From assembly GCA_013433145.1 (NCBI GenBank), contig CM024174.1, positions 12,963,484 to 13,027,483 on the forward strand: 64,000 nucleotides of DNA. The letters are read 5' to 3'. Below are positions 24,391 to 37,867 of this stretch, piece by piece; within the stretch, counting starts at the first letter, position 1; every line of letters begins with the position of its first letter. A program made the translations under genes and the position numbers. A model generated the notes under the pieces. The model had not been told where the DNA came from, did no database searches, and was given only the letters and a program-made list of their open reading frames with translations. This DNA is from Ascaris suum (taxonomy: Eukaryota > Nematoda > Chromadorea > Rhabditida > Ascarididae).

Positions 24391-27243
24391 CTGAAATAAT
24401 TTCCATTATTTTTTCTTCAGTCACTTTATCAAGAATACTTCCGATTGTTTAGAAACGTCAGCAGACTGTTAAGTACGAGGATCAGCAGCACATTTCTTAC
24501 GTTACTGGAAACACTTCGCAAACGACGTTTTATTCATTTTTATCCTGTCCCCTGTATAATTCACCATGCATATTCCCGAGGCAGTTCATCACCGATAAAT
24601 TTGTAATTATTTACCTGCAAGGCAGCAAAATTTTGTGAAACAACAGCAGTAAATTATTGCGTTGATTGTCACTACTAACTAACAAAAAAGCGCTTAAAGC
24701 ATTCAAACATCACATTTAGACAAGATAAGTTCAACAGGAGGCTAAGCATTTAGCTCACTATCGTACATAAAACAATCCTTTTTATCTGTTAAACTCGCAA
24801 CAGGCCACGGAAGTGAGGAGGCATGAGAGCCAAGAGGAAGTAATCTCGAATACATGAGGGCCAACAATAGTGTTGACTTTAGTGTGGTTGTGCGTACTTC
24901 AACCCATACGATTCATTTCAAAGACGGCCTCATCTCTAGATCGCCTTGAGAATGTGCGAATTTTCCACTTCAAAACTAAGCTAGAAAACAACGGATCACC
25001 ACAATAAGTTCGGTTTCTAGACAAATATTGCTATTGGAAAAATTGGCAAAGGCATAGAAATTACCAACTTCCCCTTCGGAAATTTCAATCATCTATATGC
25101 AGTATTCATTCTGCAAAAAAAATTGCATCAAAACTTTATCTGTCAAGCTCTCAAAAAATCGCCTAGAAATTACCATAAATAATTCATGAGAGGAAACGGA
25201 ATCCTACATCAGATCATTTAAAAAAACAACATTTCTGTGAGAATTCCACTTTTCGGATATTTTTAAAGCGATATTTCTTCTGTTATTGAAAATTTTAACA
25301 AATTTTGTCTTCACTAGCGTTCTATTTGAGATGCATTTTAGCACAACCCCTGCCGCAAGCCATCGCGCAATCTACGGCTGTTAGCAACTCGCATCGCAAT
25401 GTGTGACGGCAAATGATCGCTTATTCAACACATAAACGAACATACTGCTAATCTGGAAGATGACAGATTAACTCAACGAATCGTTGCGATAGCACTGAAC
25501 AGAGAGAAGAAGGCGCTGTTAACTAGCCAACGATACAGAAAGCTGTTCCTCATATACAGACATCCTTCATTTCAAGCGTCTTTCTGCTTGGCAGCGTGAT
25601 GCTTCAGATTTGCGGCAATACAATTTGTCAGCCAGATAGTCAAAAAAATATGAAGTTTTAAAAACGTTTCTGGACAATTTTCTAAATATTTTCACCTAAC
25701 TACCTGGAAACGCCGTACGACAATTTAGAGGTTCACCTATCGTTTTAATTTTTGAGAGCATACTCATTTTATCTAAAGTTGAGCAGATCTCCCCTCCAAA
25801 TCTATATAGTTAAGCTGTTGCATGTCAGTGCCTGTGTCACCTATTAGATAATTCTTGTGAAAACCGAAGTCACAACGTCATCACCCAACTTCAATGTTTT
25901 ATCAATTATTTTTGAATAATCGTCCATCACATTAAAGGTTATCATTGATAAGTTGTGCGTCCTCACTGCCCAATCAGGAGATTTTGTCTAATGAAACTAC
26001 TGCTGCAGTATAAAACGGATACGGCATGAGACATCAACAAATTATAATCTAGAGCATTATCGAAGCGGAAAGGGAACAAATGAGAGGAGATAAACAGAAG
26101 GACTCAGTGAAACGCACTAAGGAAGTACTGCACAGTGTGTCTAGCATTGAAAGTGCAATGATGGTAATAGCGACAATGCAGACGCTTGCAATCAGAGACG
26201 GCTTGCTCTATCTTAGAGCGGCTCAAGATAATCTACTTTTCTAGGGAAATTCAATAAGATCAAACAAAAGGGATATTTGCGAACGCAAATCTACCGGCAT
26301 TTAAAGGATAAGTTATTGAGTAGTTCCATATGTTTCCTGGGGCGTCAGCTTTCATAAATTTTAAAAGTACCTTAAAAAATGTGATCCTTCATCGAATTTT
26401 ACAATACTTCGTTTATTTATATCGTTGAACACATTGTAAACAAATTACAACTCAACAGATATAAGCAAAATAGGAGAAGTAACTAAAATGAGTGAGAATA
26501 ATTCACTCGTTAATGCACAGAATCAAATCTCGTTGATCGAAACAAACTTTAGTCAAAATCGATGCTACGAATAAACAAGAAGATCTCAACAATTCACACG
26601 CCTCGAATGACTCATAAAAGAATCAGCGATAATCCACAATTATCAGTAGTATTTGTCATAAACTTTTTGAAGATAAATTTGCATATTCGGACTGCTTTTT
26701 GCATGCTAATTTTTATCCGACTATCCGACTGCTTTAAACTCTTTCTATCCTATTGCTATCATGGAAAAATTTAAACTTCACATGAGCAAAAAAGCACCTA
26801 TATCTACGTTGCAGTGATTAATCAGCACAGGCAATTTGTTTTTAATATCAACCGCGGAATATAGTAATATTCGTTAGTTGATAAATTCCCATTAGTTAGA
26901 AGCGAACGAGGTGGAACTGTTGTTTAATGATAGTCGAAAGACTTTCCGCAGAATCCCTACGAATACCCCTTCCCTTTCCGCCAGTTCGATGGTTTGTACC
27001 ACACCCATGAAGAGTTTCTAGAATGAGATAGACAGCTGGAAAATTGAAACTGCAAAATCTTCCACTTCATATTCTTTCTAATAATTCAAAGTAACCCTTC
27101 TTTTCTAACTAAATAATTATTGGATTATATTTCCCATATAATTATTATGTTCATTTAATCGCCTTATGGTTCGCACATACGAGGAGAAAAGTTTGTTTTC
27201 AAGGAGCTTCGATTGCGTATTTCTCGTGGTCCTCTGTTTTCAG
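24391..27243. other. non-coding stretch
   Basis: AT-rich sequence with no supported exon, repeat or RNA gene. Confidence 0.35.
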
Positions 27244-27545
27244 GATTACTTAGCCTCGTATATATGCTTTTACTTTTTCTTCTAATCATGGGTGTTAGTG
27301 ACGAGGATGGCTTTTGTTTATCTCGTCAAAAAACTATATTCCTTCTAATAAAAACCCAGAACAATTATAAATCTTTAAAGATTTTAGAGAAATGGGGTTG
27401 CTTTGGGAGAGTAAAAGCAGAAGAGCTAATTTTTTTTCCAAATTCTCATCAATGGGGAAGTCTATTCCAGACAGGGGACTTACTGGAAGAGAAGATTCCA
27501 TCCGGTGCAATACGAAAAATTCGTCCACCTTTTCAAATGAACTGA
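27244..27545 (+). CDS. candidate 3'-terminal exon with a membrane segment or signal anchor
   Basis: CCTCTGTTTTCAG is a strong acceptor. The frame then runs open for about 100 codons to TGA at 27543. It starts with a hydrophobic segment (LLSLVYMLLLFLLIMG) followed by a mixed polar tail ending IPSGAIRKIRPPFQMN. An ATG at 27265 would place the hydrophobic segment at the N-terminus, as in a signal peptide. No family is recognised. A minus-strand frame overlaps (27334-27558). Confidence 0.3.
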
Positions 27546-27958
27546 ACAAATAACTCAAGAAAAAAGCAACCGTTCAAAAAAACGGAAAAGTTTGAATATA
27601 ATGAAATGAAATACAAGCGAACAGTAATAAAAATTGAACAAATAATTCGAAAACTCTTCGATTAGAAACATAAAAATGCCCACCATCCCTTCGTTATCAC
27701 GCTCTCTGTACTACCCTTGCATGAAAGCACTATTTTCCCATTTATATTTAAATTTTCAGCTTACCTCACGTAATATTTTTAAAGATACTATAATTTAAAA
27801 AAACAAGTTGCACTCACGCAAATTCGGCTGTGAGCCAGTGTTACAGTCGAATGCCATACTTGATAACGTATTGAAAAGTTCGCTCTAAAAGCACATAAAA
27901 TTGCAGTCGACAAATAAACCAAAACTATTCCCACTAGGAACAGTGATGTATATAAAGT

Positions 27959-28006
27959 TGTCCTTCTCTCTTCTCTCCTCTCCTCCTCCCCCCCCCCCCC
28001 CCCCCC
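27959..28006. repeat. polypyrimidine tract ending in poly-C
   Basis: A CTCTC/TCCTCC-rich run ends in about 19 consecutive C. Confidence 0.9.
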
Positions 28007-31000
28007 AACCTCCTTTGCAGAAGGCAAACCCAACACTCAAGTTTCAGTGGCAACAAATGCCTTAAATTCATATTTCGTTACGCTGTTTTCACAGAACTAG
28101 CTGGGGACAGAAAAAATGATCAGTTTTTAATGGAATTGATATTAAATACTCAACTGTATTTTTTAATTCATCCGGTTGGCACAATAACAGAGTCAGTTGC
28201 CAGATAGTAGTGTTGCCCCAATCTCGACACCTATTCAGCTATTGAAAGAGATGAGCCGTTCGCCTTTAAAATGCTTGCGAATTGTGCATTACAAATATGT
28301 CTAAAGCACTTTTCGAGGCTCATGAATCAATATAACATGAAGAAATGAGTTATTACGGTTAAGATGACATTTAAATTCTACTATTGTGTTTTGAGCAATT
28401 CCGAGGCAAAAGTAACCAACACGCAGACAAGCACAGACATAACGTCGGCCCTGTTATGCAAGATTGATCTCTTCGATATGATCTTAAAGCTGTTTCTCAG
28501 TTTAGAAATGAAATAGCGCAGATATTTATTGCATAGCTGAAACTGGTGATAAGTGCTCCCTCTCTCCCCCTCCCCTTTCTTTGCCTCATAATCCACCTTG
28601 AATTATATATAGCTCTTCATTCAATGTCAATTCAAAATTGCATTAGAGCTTCACAACTAATCGCTTCCTTAAAATATTCATATTTTTGTGGAAGTTTACA
28701 TTCCGACACAATGGAAACTGCTGATAGATATTGGAACAATTTGGGCGCCGAAGATGCCGGCATTCCAAGAACGTAAACAACTACTCAACGGAACAACTCT
28801 GAGTAACAATTATTGCCGGATAGAAGTAAAACCTAGCCAACCTTATCTGCTTTATACTGAATTTCATGAGTTGCGCTATTGATCGTGAATTCTGTGATGA
28901 AATCTTGTGACGTGATTTTTTGCATATATTTGAATTTTTTAAATGAAAACTTATTCATCTTTGCCCACAAGGGAATTATAACAACTTCCCACGGGAAGAA
29001 GTAAACGAACCTATGTAGCAATAGAGGAGATTAGAGGGATTTATGGAATCTGAAATTATTGGAAGACATGCAAATTCTGAAAAATGTACTGCTATATAGG
29101 TGGAGGACCTGAATAATCAAAAGAGGGGGTACAAGTTGCAATGAAAAAATAGCCTTAAGGCATAAAAAAGAGAGAAAGTATACAAAATTGGCAACTTCGC
29201 AAAGTGAACCAATGTTCAACAGGAGTTTACTATGGGATAAGAGGAGGGGGCTGGAGTGGTATGAACGTCAAAACATGGTGACGTATGGTTCTTTGAATAA
29301 ACAATCCGAGCAATTTGAATGACTAACGAACAGTCATCAACCTGAGGTTCACAACGTTTAAAAATACTTCCACCACTTAACAACCTCCTTCCTCTCACCT
29401 CAAATCTATTCAAATAAAATTAAAAGACGTTAAGATGCTGGAAAATTTCTCGCACGGACGGAGACGGTTTTCATGCACAAAGGTGCTGATTTAATGAGCT
29501 TTCTAATGTTCAAAATTACGTTGAGAAACAAAAGACTTGGGATTTGCATGACAAATAATGGCGCGTCTGAAGGGAACGTTCAAGACTGTGGCCAGCTTTC
29601 TCCTTTACCTTCATATGTGCCCCGAGGCAGAGAACGTGAAATATATTTTGTGATAGATATGCAAAGTGGTCGCATATGCACTATTTGTAAGGGTCTGCGT
29701 CGTAAGTGAAATAAATCGTTCCAAAACTATAAAGTATGATGAAAATTTTCATATAGGGCATCGTGAGCAGAGAACAATCAGGTTCGCGTGAACTGCGAGC
29801 TTATGTCAAACATTCGAAACGCCCATTTGGATGGTGGTGAAATTGGGATTCACTCAATCGGGAGGTCTTTTATCATTGCCTCACACCTCTTCCATGAAAA
29901 ATTTCACATCTCCTTTTTGGAATCATATGCCTATTCCAACTGACTTTTACATCAAATGCCTTCTGCCGCCTTAAAATTTGCCGTTTGCTATATCCTTTAT
30001 AACTTTATTCCCCTTCAAAAATATGTAATAGTATCAATTTCTTAGAGGTTTATTGTTTCTAGCAATGTTGAAGAAGATATTGAATGTTAAACCCCTTGGC
30101 TATGTTAAAATAATACGATCTTTTCCTACATATGAGCCAAAAGCATTTTCAGCCCACAATGCGATCACTGTAGTGCAATATGAAGGGTCCAAAGAAAAGT
30201 TATCCCTGTCATGGACATGAAACAATGTGCAGGGTCCATAAAGCGTCATATATTCCATGTGATATCAACAGCAACTAGAAGATGGATTCCTCAGCGATTT
30301 TAGGAATGCAAGCAGTTGGTAAAATACTATTAAAAAATAATCGATTAAGGCAGTCCTTGTGCTTGGACTTGGGATTTCATTCATGAATTTATAAAATTTC
30401 GAAGTTTCACTTCATAAAGATAAGATTCGGGTATCGTGCAATGAAACTAGATATCGTCTTCTCGAAAATGCAGTACGAAAATAAAACCACATTTAAACAA
30501 AGGCAGCAGAAATCAGAATGTCATTTTCAATGTGATAATCCCGATATCGACGGGGACGTCGCTAAGGTTAAAAATTCTATAAGAAGATAGCAATAGGGGA
30601 AATGAAACAATCTCATGAGAAATTTGCGATATATTTAGCCAAGAGAAAAATATTTTTCGCTCAACAATTGCGCGCAGTCGGACAGATCAACATTACCGCT
30701 TTCAGCTAGCTGGTAATAAGCTCGCATATTACTTGACAACATTTCTCGTCACATACAAAAAACTATGCTTTACTCAGTAAATATTCGCCCTCAAATAAAA
30801 AAATACCCAATCTGGAATGAATGTAAAGTCACCCATTAACAGCGCTTTAAAAAGTGAAAAACGAAATAGCGCACCGGATGCGCAGTAGCGGAAACATCAA
30901 CGCGCTGAGAACATTCAATGAGCGTGGAATGCTATAGAACGGTAAATAAAATGTTGACAAATATAGGTGATACCTGTTTACGGCTAGCGACATGCGCTTA

Positions 31001-31186
31001 TTTGGAGCCGGCTGGCAGCTGGCGCACAATGAAAACCCTGCCGCTATACGACGACGAACCGCTTCTTTTCCTCATCGAATAATTTCCTATCAGCTTCATT
31101 GAGACGCCAATCCCGCTCCATTACTCATTCACAATTGCCATCCTCTACGATAACGTTATATTGGAGAAACGATGCTTCCTAAATTA
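28007..31186. other. mostly non-coding stretch
   Basis: Open frames at 28688-28882 and 29473-29709 (+) are the least random-looking. The latter starts with ATG and ends RICTICKGLRRK. Neither has splice sites or a family. Confidence 0.3.
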
Positions 31187-31657
31187 TTCACACAAATTCA
31201 CAAACGCGAATGCCCGCTTCACTCAAGACAATGGAGCTCTGGACGTATAATGAATGAAAGTAATTGCAACGTACCCTATCAGCGACGAATCACTTGTGAA
31301 GGAATCTCGGGTTAAGTACACTGCTCTTAGAAGCAAATCAGAAATAGCTCATAAAAATGGCTATGCACCACTTTGAACAATAACCACACATTACATTAAA
31401 ACACTGATTTAAGATGCATCACACTGTCAATCGCCTATGCCATTCCAGTGACTAAATCATTCTTGCCACTACATCCGCCTTCAAGAAGAAACCAGCATGA
31501 AGTGAACTCTTGCTCACTTCGCGATCGATGTGTCAAAGAAAGCGGCTAGAAACTGTCGCGACAAAGCTGTCACATAATTGAAAGCATTTCAGAAAAAATT
31601 TCTGGATTATAACATCCTCCTCTCTCATAAATAGTACGTACTGAAAGCATGATTGTT

Positions 31658-31822
31658 TCAAAACCGAAAGACTAACCAGTCGAATGTCGATTTACAGAAA
31701 GCATAGGCGAATCCTTTCGTGGCGTCGTATGTCACCGATGTACCACTGGTTGCCTGGAAGTGCACACGCTCGAAGCCACTGTCCAATGAACACAAACATG
31801 GAAGCAACTTAGGCCGAAACAG
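31658..31822 (-). CDS. second copy of the 55-codon fragment
   Basis: Identical frame to 8026-8190, inside repeat copy 2. The same reservations apply. Confidence 0.22.
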   Translation of the reverse strand: MFRPKLLPCLCSLDSGFERVHFQATSGTSVTYDATKGFAYAFCKSTFDWLVFRF

Positions 31823-32076
31823 TCACGTGGCACACACGACATACGAGCGCTTATGGTCATGATGTGTTAAAGGAGCATCTTTGATGCAGTGACAAATTTC
31901 TCCTCAGACTGCATTCTCCTAAAACGTGAAATGAGGTCACCTTATGCATGAAACTCCTGCATCATCCTTCTAAGTGAACGTTTTCGACATTTCTTTTCAC
32001 CTAAGCATTCAAATGGAAAATCTTAGCGCAAAGTTCACATTCGCAGCAACAACATCGCTTTCTGTTTCCACTGCAG

Positions 32077-32286
32077 GGCGATGAGGTGAACGGCGACAAC
32101 TGCGACCTGCAGTCTGCTTCCGCGATCAGCGCCCCCTTCCCTCTCCTCCCACCTCACAAACTTTTAAATTCCCTCCTCTGCATCACTCTTCGAACAGAAG
32201 GACGTCACTGCACTCAAAAAAAGAAAAAGAAAATGAGGCGGATAACAATGAGGTTCAAAAGGAAAGTAACGAGGCCCACGTCATAG
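32077..32286 (+). CDS. second copy of the Ser/Pro-rich terminal exon, internally frame-shifted
   Basis: It starts at the same CACTGCAG acceptor and ends at the same stop as 8445-8654, with equal total length (210 bp). One C is missing from the C run near 32134 and one base is gained in the A-rich run near 32222. The middle therefore reads in another frame (APFPLLPPHKLLNSLLCITL...) before the basic tail KKMRRITMRFKRKV resumes. Both versions are free of stops. Copy 1 looks like the original because its linker is typical Ser/Pro-rich sequence. Confidence 0.35.
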   Translation, partial: GDEVNGDNCDLQSASAISAPFPLLPPHKLLNSLLCITLRTEGRHCTQKKKKKMRRITMRFKRKVTRPTS

Positions 32287-32483
32287 CATCGCTCATTCAT
32301 TTTATGATCAATGTGACGGCTTCTTATTAAATGAAAACATTAATGCCATCGGTTGCTCAAGTTCATGAAGGAGCATCTGCGTCTGATAAGCTTTCCAACT
32401 TGTGTTGAAATCGCGAAATAAATATACAGCCGCAATCACAGAACAGCGAAGGAACAAACAAGCATGTGCATAGCAACAAACAT

Positions 32484-32487
<4 letters not shown>

Positions 32488-32550
<63 letters not shown>
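32488..32550. repeat. (TA)n microsatellite
   Basis: Allelic counterpart of the 8856-8932 run, about seven units shorter. Confidence 0.98.
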
Positions 32551-32557
<7 letters not shown>

Positions 32558-33803
32558 CATTTAAGGATGCATAAAAGATTGCAGTGGCAAACTAGAATCA
32601 GTAGGAGAGTAATTCTGTTTCAACTACCAATTTCTCTACGAATTTCCTCTTAATCTGATTTGAAGGTAACGCAAAATAAATGATTAAGGCTACTTTTAGC
32701 TCAAGTTGACGACATATTGCAAGAAAAATGCAAAACAGTTGTCATTCACTCTCGGAAATTTATTTCTAGAAAGCCACAATCTTGGCTAACCTCCAAAATT
32801 GCTATAAGAGCAAGCTTAGCACGGTACTTCGAATACAACTACATAATAAGGATTATTTATACTAATATTTATTTGACATCAAAAAAGTTTATATCATTTA
32901 TAGCAAAAACCAACCAAAACTACAAACACATGCAAAATTTAAAAAAGCCTCAATTGCTATCAACTTCAATTCAAAAAACATTTTCCTTTTAACACTTCAT
33001 TTTTACTCAAATACTGAAATATTTCCACAAAGCTATTTCTTTTCACTCAAATATGATGCTGAAATAAATAAATGTCAAAGTGAGACAAGTGTAAGATAAC
33101 GAGATCATCCATTTCTTAATTCAATTTTATAACATCGTGCTTTTTGCGCAAAAGCAATGCGATTTGACGACCGCCATCAGTTAATAGACCTGTGACATTA
33201 AAATCGAAGTTACTTGTGCGGCGCCTACAATACAACCAAGAAGCGGTGCGCTTTTTTGAATTCAATGTACTGGAAAAGGCCAAACACCACGGTTGCCTTC
33301 TATAATAAATCTCTGGCGTCAATTAACGCTAATCCTTACAGTTTCAATATATTTTTGAAACGCTATCCGTTGTTGGGCTACAATGTGTATGGAGAAAATC
33401 CCTCTGTAAACAGAAGCAGAGGACATTCAGAAAAAAGAGACTAGAGCCAGACCCATAGCCATTTTCATTTCAAACGATATTCTAAATCTTTCAACCAAAA
33501 AGAAAAAATATCACAAAAACCAATAAATATTTTTTAATAAAAGCTTATGAGGATATATGTTCCGTCCCATTATCATAAACAGACCATGAATACCGTATTA
33601 AAATGAACGATCGGGATTTGTCGATTATGAATCAATTCTCAACTATACGATCATCGCCTTTCCTTTCAGTAAGCTCGGGACAAGTTCGTACTTGCAGCTT
33701 ACCACAAAGAAGCAAATAAAAGCAGATGCAAATTTAGCCGAATAATAAAAAAAAGAAGCAATTTCTCTTCAAACTGACCTACGAGACAGACAATAAATTT
33801 CCA

Positions 33804-34433
33804 GTGATAGCAGTATTTCTGTAAAACAGCGGGAGATGGTGTGCAGCTGGTACTTCGAACCACTCTCAGATAGAGGGGTCCCCGCTGTTATTATTATGAA
33901 TTTCCTTCAACTAATCAAGAGCACGTGAAGGCGTTTCACAAACGTATAACGATACATCATAAAAAAACAACAATGAACTGATAACCTGAGCACGATTTTG
34001 GGAGAGGTGCATCCTTAGGCAGTGAGCGGCGGCTCGGGTTACTTGCAGATGCGGTCGACGCAAGCTGAGATTTAATGTTTCCAGCGGATGAGTTGCACGA
34101 TGCATCACCGTTTCCTTTAGAAAACGAATTCTAAGCTAAATCTCCAAGGGTAAGAACTTTTTTGAGAAAATAACGTCTCGCTTAATGTAGCTGGTTGCAA
34201 AGTGGGTAAAAGAGAGCATAAAAAATCATCGTGTGCTCACTCAACAATTCGTCAATTAATCAGTTGTCATTTTATTACACGTTCAGTGCTTCGCAGTCAA
34301 TTCGATCAGCTCAAGGAATTTGCCCTCGCAAAAAACTGTGGCATTAGCGCAAGCTTAAGAACAAAGGTTCTTTAGCCTTTTTGAAGTGCTGTAGGATACA
34401 GTACGCATAACGGAATATCAGGTCAAAGAGTTC
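33804..34433. other. non-coding stretch
   Basis: No supported feature downstream of repeat copy 2. Confidence 0.3.
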
Positions 34434-34777
34434 CTAAGTTGTATGATTAGGACGAAATGCTTCTGATGCTAAGATCTCGAAACAGTTCTGCTGCTTGTTC
34501 GAGATACAGTAAAAATGCAGCGAATGATTAGATGCTTCAAGCTGGAATAAAAACGATGAGGCAACTCTGCAATATTGAGTCCGAAAAAATGAGAGCCGAA
34601 AATGCTTCTTACGACCCTTTCCTATAGTATACATGCTTGGCTTAATGTTAGCACACCTCGCCTGTTTAACAGCCATCAGGTCATCTTTTTTAAGGTGCTC
34701 GATCCCTCTAAACAATCCATTTCTACTCTTACTGCATTCAGCAGCACCCGAAACGAAGTCAGGCAACATGCCGTCGC
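34434..34777 (-). CDS. candidate 3'-terminal exon, unknown product
   Basis: TTGTTGTTTTTAG is a good acceptor. The frame entering with two bases stays open for about 113 codons to TAG at 34434-34436. It begins DGMLPDFVSGAAECSKSRNG, continues FRGIEHLKKDDLMAVKQARC and contains four further cysteines downstream. Length and composition suggest coding sequence more than most frames here, but I recognise no family. A plus-strand frame overlaps at 34633-34887. Confidence 0.3.
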
Positions 34778-36500
34778 CTAAAAACAACAAGAGGAAGTGT
34801 TGCAATAAAGCAGCCTGCGATTGTGCGCGGAGAGGGAAGCAGACATGGCACTATTACATTACTACCTTGGTTAGCATTCAACTCTGAACACCCCACAATT
34901 TCAAACACCACAAGCACAGAAGCTTGAAATACGCAGAACTGTACATCTTTCAATATATCAGGTCTCAAGCCTTTACGATCATTCACCCTCATATGAGAAA
35001 GTTACAGTGGTTTTAACTGCGTTAAGTATGAAATATACTGGCAGCCAGTTCAATAACAACTTTCTGAACTTTCCGTTACTTTATGCCATTATTCAGTCAC
35101 TATATTACGAGTGCAGCTCGAAAATACTCCACCTTATCCTAAACAACAAATGACAATTCGCCTACTTAGCTCTTGTAATTAGTGTTGCAGAAGGAAACGG
35201 GGGAAGGGCTTACTTAACTGTCATTAAAACATGAGAATGAATCTCAGTTTCCAAGGGTTAAAGCTGAGGACCTCCGATCTCAAACATTTCAGTCCTAGGT
35301 TAACTTCCCAAAACAACTAAAACTTCGAGTTAAAAATTTCCGAGATTACAGCCGCTCGAACAAGTTACGCCGCGCAACAACACTACAGCCTACCCCACCT
35401 TACACCATCGTAGGTGGCATTTAATGGTTCTTAGTGAATTGAAAATGGCAAAACGATACATAGTGCACTTAGTCCACCCACTAAGACCGGAATTTGGATG
35501 TTTCGATACGTCGAAACTGCGCCATTTCGCATTCTCTATGTGGAGAATTTAATCACCCTCCTTCTGCATCGATTGCTGACTTTTAGCCCATTAAGAACGA
35601 AGACAAACTTTTCGACGGAACGCAAAGACAGCACGATTGAACCTGGAAATTTTATGCAAGGAAAGCTTCCTTGCTTTACAGTAAAGCCGCCCCTCCTCCC
35701 TCCTCTCCCCCTCCTGCATTAATACACTCTTTTAATGTTTGGAAAAAGAATCTCAATGAAGACTTATCTCCGTTAATTGAATGAGTATCTCGACGAACTC
35801 TTGGCAGTGGAGCAATAAAGCGAGTTCTTTGTTGCGCGATAGCAAATTCGGGTACAGCTTCTCAGTGCGAGAGATCGCCTCCCCAACTTTGCCCTCCAGA
35901 ACAAGTTTCTGCAAGGCTGAAAAATACTGCATTAATTACCAGATGCAACAGGTTCGTTACTGCAAACATCTCTCTGACGAACAGTTGCCACGGATAAACT
36001 CCTGAATCGGCTCGCGCAATCCGATGGAGGCTCACTGGGGATCAACAAAACTAGAGGTTTTCCGCTCTACGAGATGTTAACTAATAACAGTTTTGTTTAC
36101 GGAGACTGAAAAAATACGAATTGGTAGTTATGACAAAACGACCTATCATTGAACTCAGCTACGCGTTCATACTCCCCTCTCTCATGAACCACTCGCAAGC
36201 CATGCATGAGTAGTTTCTGAACGACCTTGGGACCTGTGCTTGTTGTTCTCGGTCATGGTAGGAACAGCCTCATCCTTAGTAAAATAAGTGTTGAAATACA
36301 GCCCTGCGTACTTTCGAAACTTGAAATCTCCTGCAGCACTCATATGTCATGAGATGGAATAACAATGCTGAGAAGCTTTGGTGAAGTAGTGATGAGAGGT
36401 AAGACTCGAATCCACACAAAGGCTGATTTCTTACTAGGGATCCCACTTTCACTGCTGCATCACCGGTCTCAAACAATGGGTCGAGGTTCGTTTCTGACAG
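34778..36500. other. mostly non-coding; may include further LINE relic
   Basis: The part next to the reverse-transcriptase fragment (36276-36476, minus) keeps a frame open and could be its decayed C-terminal continuation. No diagnostic motif was seen. Confidence 0.25.
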
Positions 36501-36765
36501 TCACCTTGATGTAACGTGTCTTCTCACGACAGTGTTTTTTAACTTTAACCTCAAGAACTTCTTTCCAAAGCACAAATAAATTACTCCAAAAAAGTTGTTC
36601 ATTTTTAGTTGCACTAATTTCTCTTGCGCTGGAGAGCCGCTGCATAAGAGCGGTACATCACCGACGAACATAACTATTTTCCCATTCGTATTGTGGAGGC
36701 ACAATGTGCAAAAACCTGTGGTTAAGAATACAGATCCCTGTGGTGAGCCAAATTTGATACAACAT
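36501..36765 (-). pseudogene. decayed non-LTR (LINE) reverse-transcriptase fragment
   Basis: The minus-strand frame reads GSPQGSV (36733-36753) and, about 20 residues later, VMFVGDVPLLCSG. These match the spacing and form of RT motif GxPQGSxL and the catalytic FADD motif of CR1/jockey-type LINEs. The catalytic FADD is altered to FVGD, which loses one of the two key aspartates, and the expected LLFxLYINDL segment between the motifs is eroded. There is no complete endonuclease or RT domain around it. This is an inactive relic. Confidence 0.7.
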
Positions 36766-37769
36766 TCACTAGCAGTTTCGTTCCTGGTGACCTTTTTAAC
36801 ACAAACAGCTTTCTAACATATTTACTACCGTACCTCTTTGACTTTGCCGTCAGCAGCTTTTAGCAAAAGAAGGACAGCCTTTAACGCACCAATAATTTAT
36901 CTGAGTATCTAGTTAAGGTACATAGGCAGCTGAACATCCTCAAAAGATTCGAGAATTCGCTCACATATTTCAGCGGGGGCGCTATGTATGCAAGGGTGAT
37001 TGCAGTATGCGTGCTTATCATGTTCTCAAGAAACAAGGAACTCCTCGGATATCCTTAACATCCCAGTCCAGATTTTATTGAAATCTGATCTCATACAAGT
37101 CATCTTTCATAGAAGACTTTCAGAAATATCGTTGTCGTTTAATGACCTCAGCGCTGCACTACCGTATGTCACGAAGTAAATTGCCGTATGTCACGAAGAG
37201 GATTCCTACAACATCATCCCTTGATGCCAGCACAGGGCTCGTTACATTCGTTTGTAGACGCTACGTGGCTGCTTTCTTTTTCTCCCGTTCCATAGGACAA
37301 ATTTAAAACACATTAGGCTTCCAAGCGATGACCCGCCTGTTTCAAACATATGCTCAAGGACGGAATCACTATATACTCTGATCAAGCTTATAACGAAATT
37401 GTACAGCCTCATGAAATCCTTCGGTTCCTCACCACTTAGCTCGCTCTAAGATAATTTCCTCACTGTGATGCATTCCTCCACCCATCATACAGTCTCAGAA
37501 ATTTGTGGTCTTCATTATTAGTGCGTAAACGGGATCAAAATCTCATTCATCGTTCGAGCGAAAACAGTGAGCGCTCCATTTACACCACCGAAGCTATCTA
37601 AAGAACCGGAAAAGAAAAACAGGCCGGTCACAAGCACAGAACGCCGCAATGCTAGATTTTTCCATTCCCGGGTTGTAAAATAGCTCTGAGCCTTCCGTTG
37701 AGTCTTCCTGCTTTACTTGTAAAGATATCTGCAGTCGAAACGCCAGAAAGACGAAGAGCGAATACATTA

Positions 37770-37770
<1 letters not shown>

Positions 37771-37865
<95 letters not shown>
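37771..37865. repeat. (TA)n microsatellite with one interruption
   Basis: A TA run broken once by an extra A (TATAAATA at about 37811-37818). Confidence 0.97.

Positions 37866-37867
<2 letters not shown>

Larger units (their letters stand above)
31187..33803. repeat. dispersed repeat, copy 2 (right end truncated)
   Basis: Collinear with 7562 to about 10180, at a constant offset of 23632 over the first kilobase. It stops after ACAATAAATTTCCA, where copy 1 continues with CCTGAGTGCC. Differences are few: substitutions, a shorter (TA)n, and small homopolymer indels. Confidence 0.93.
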
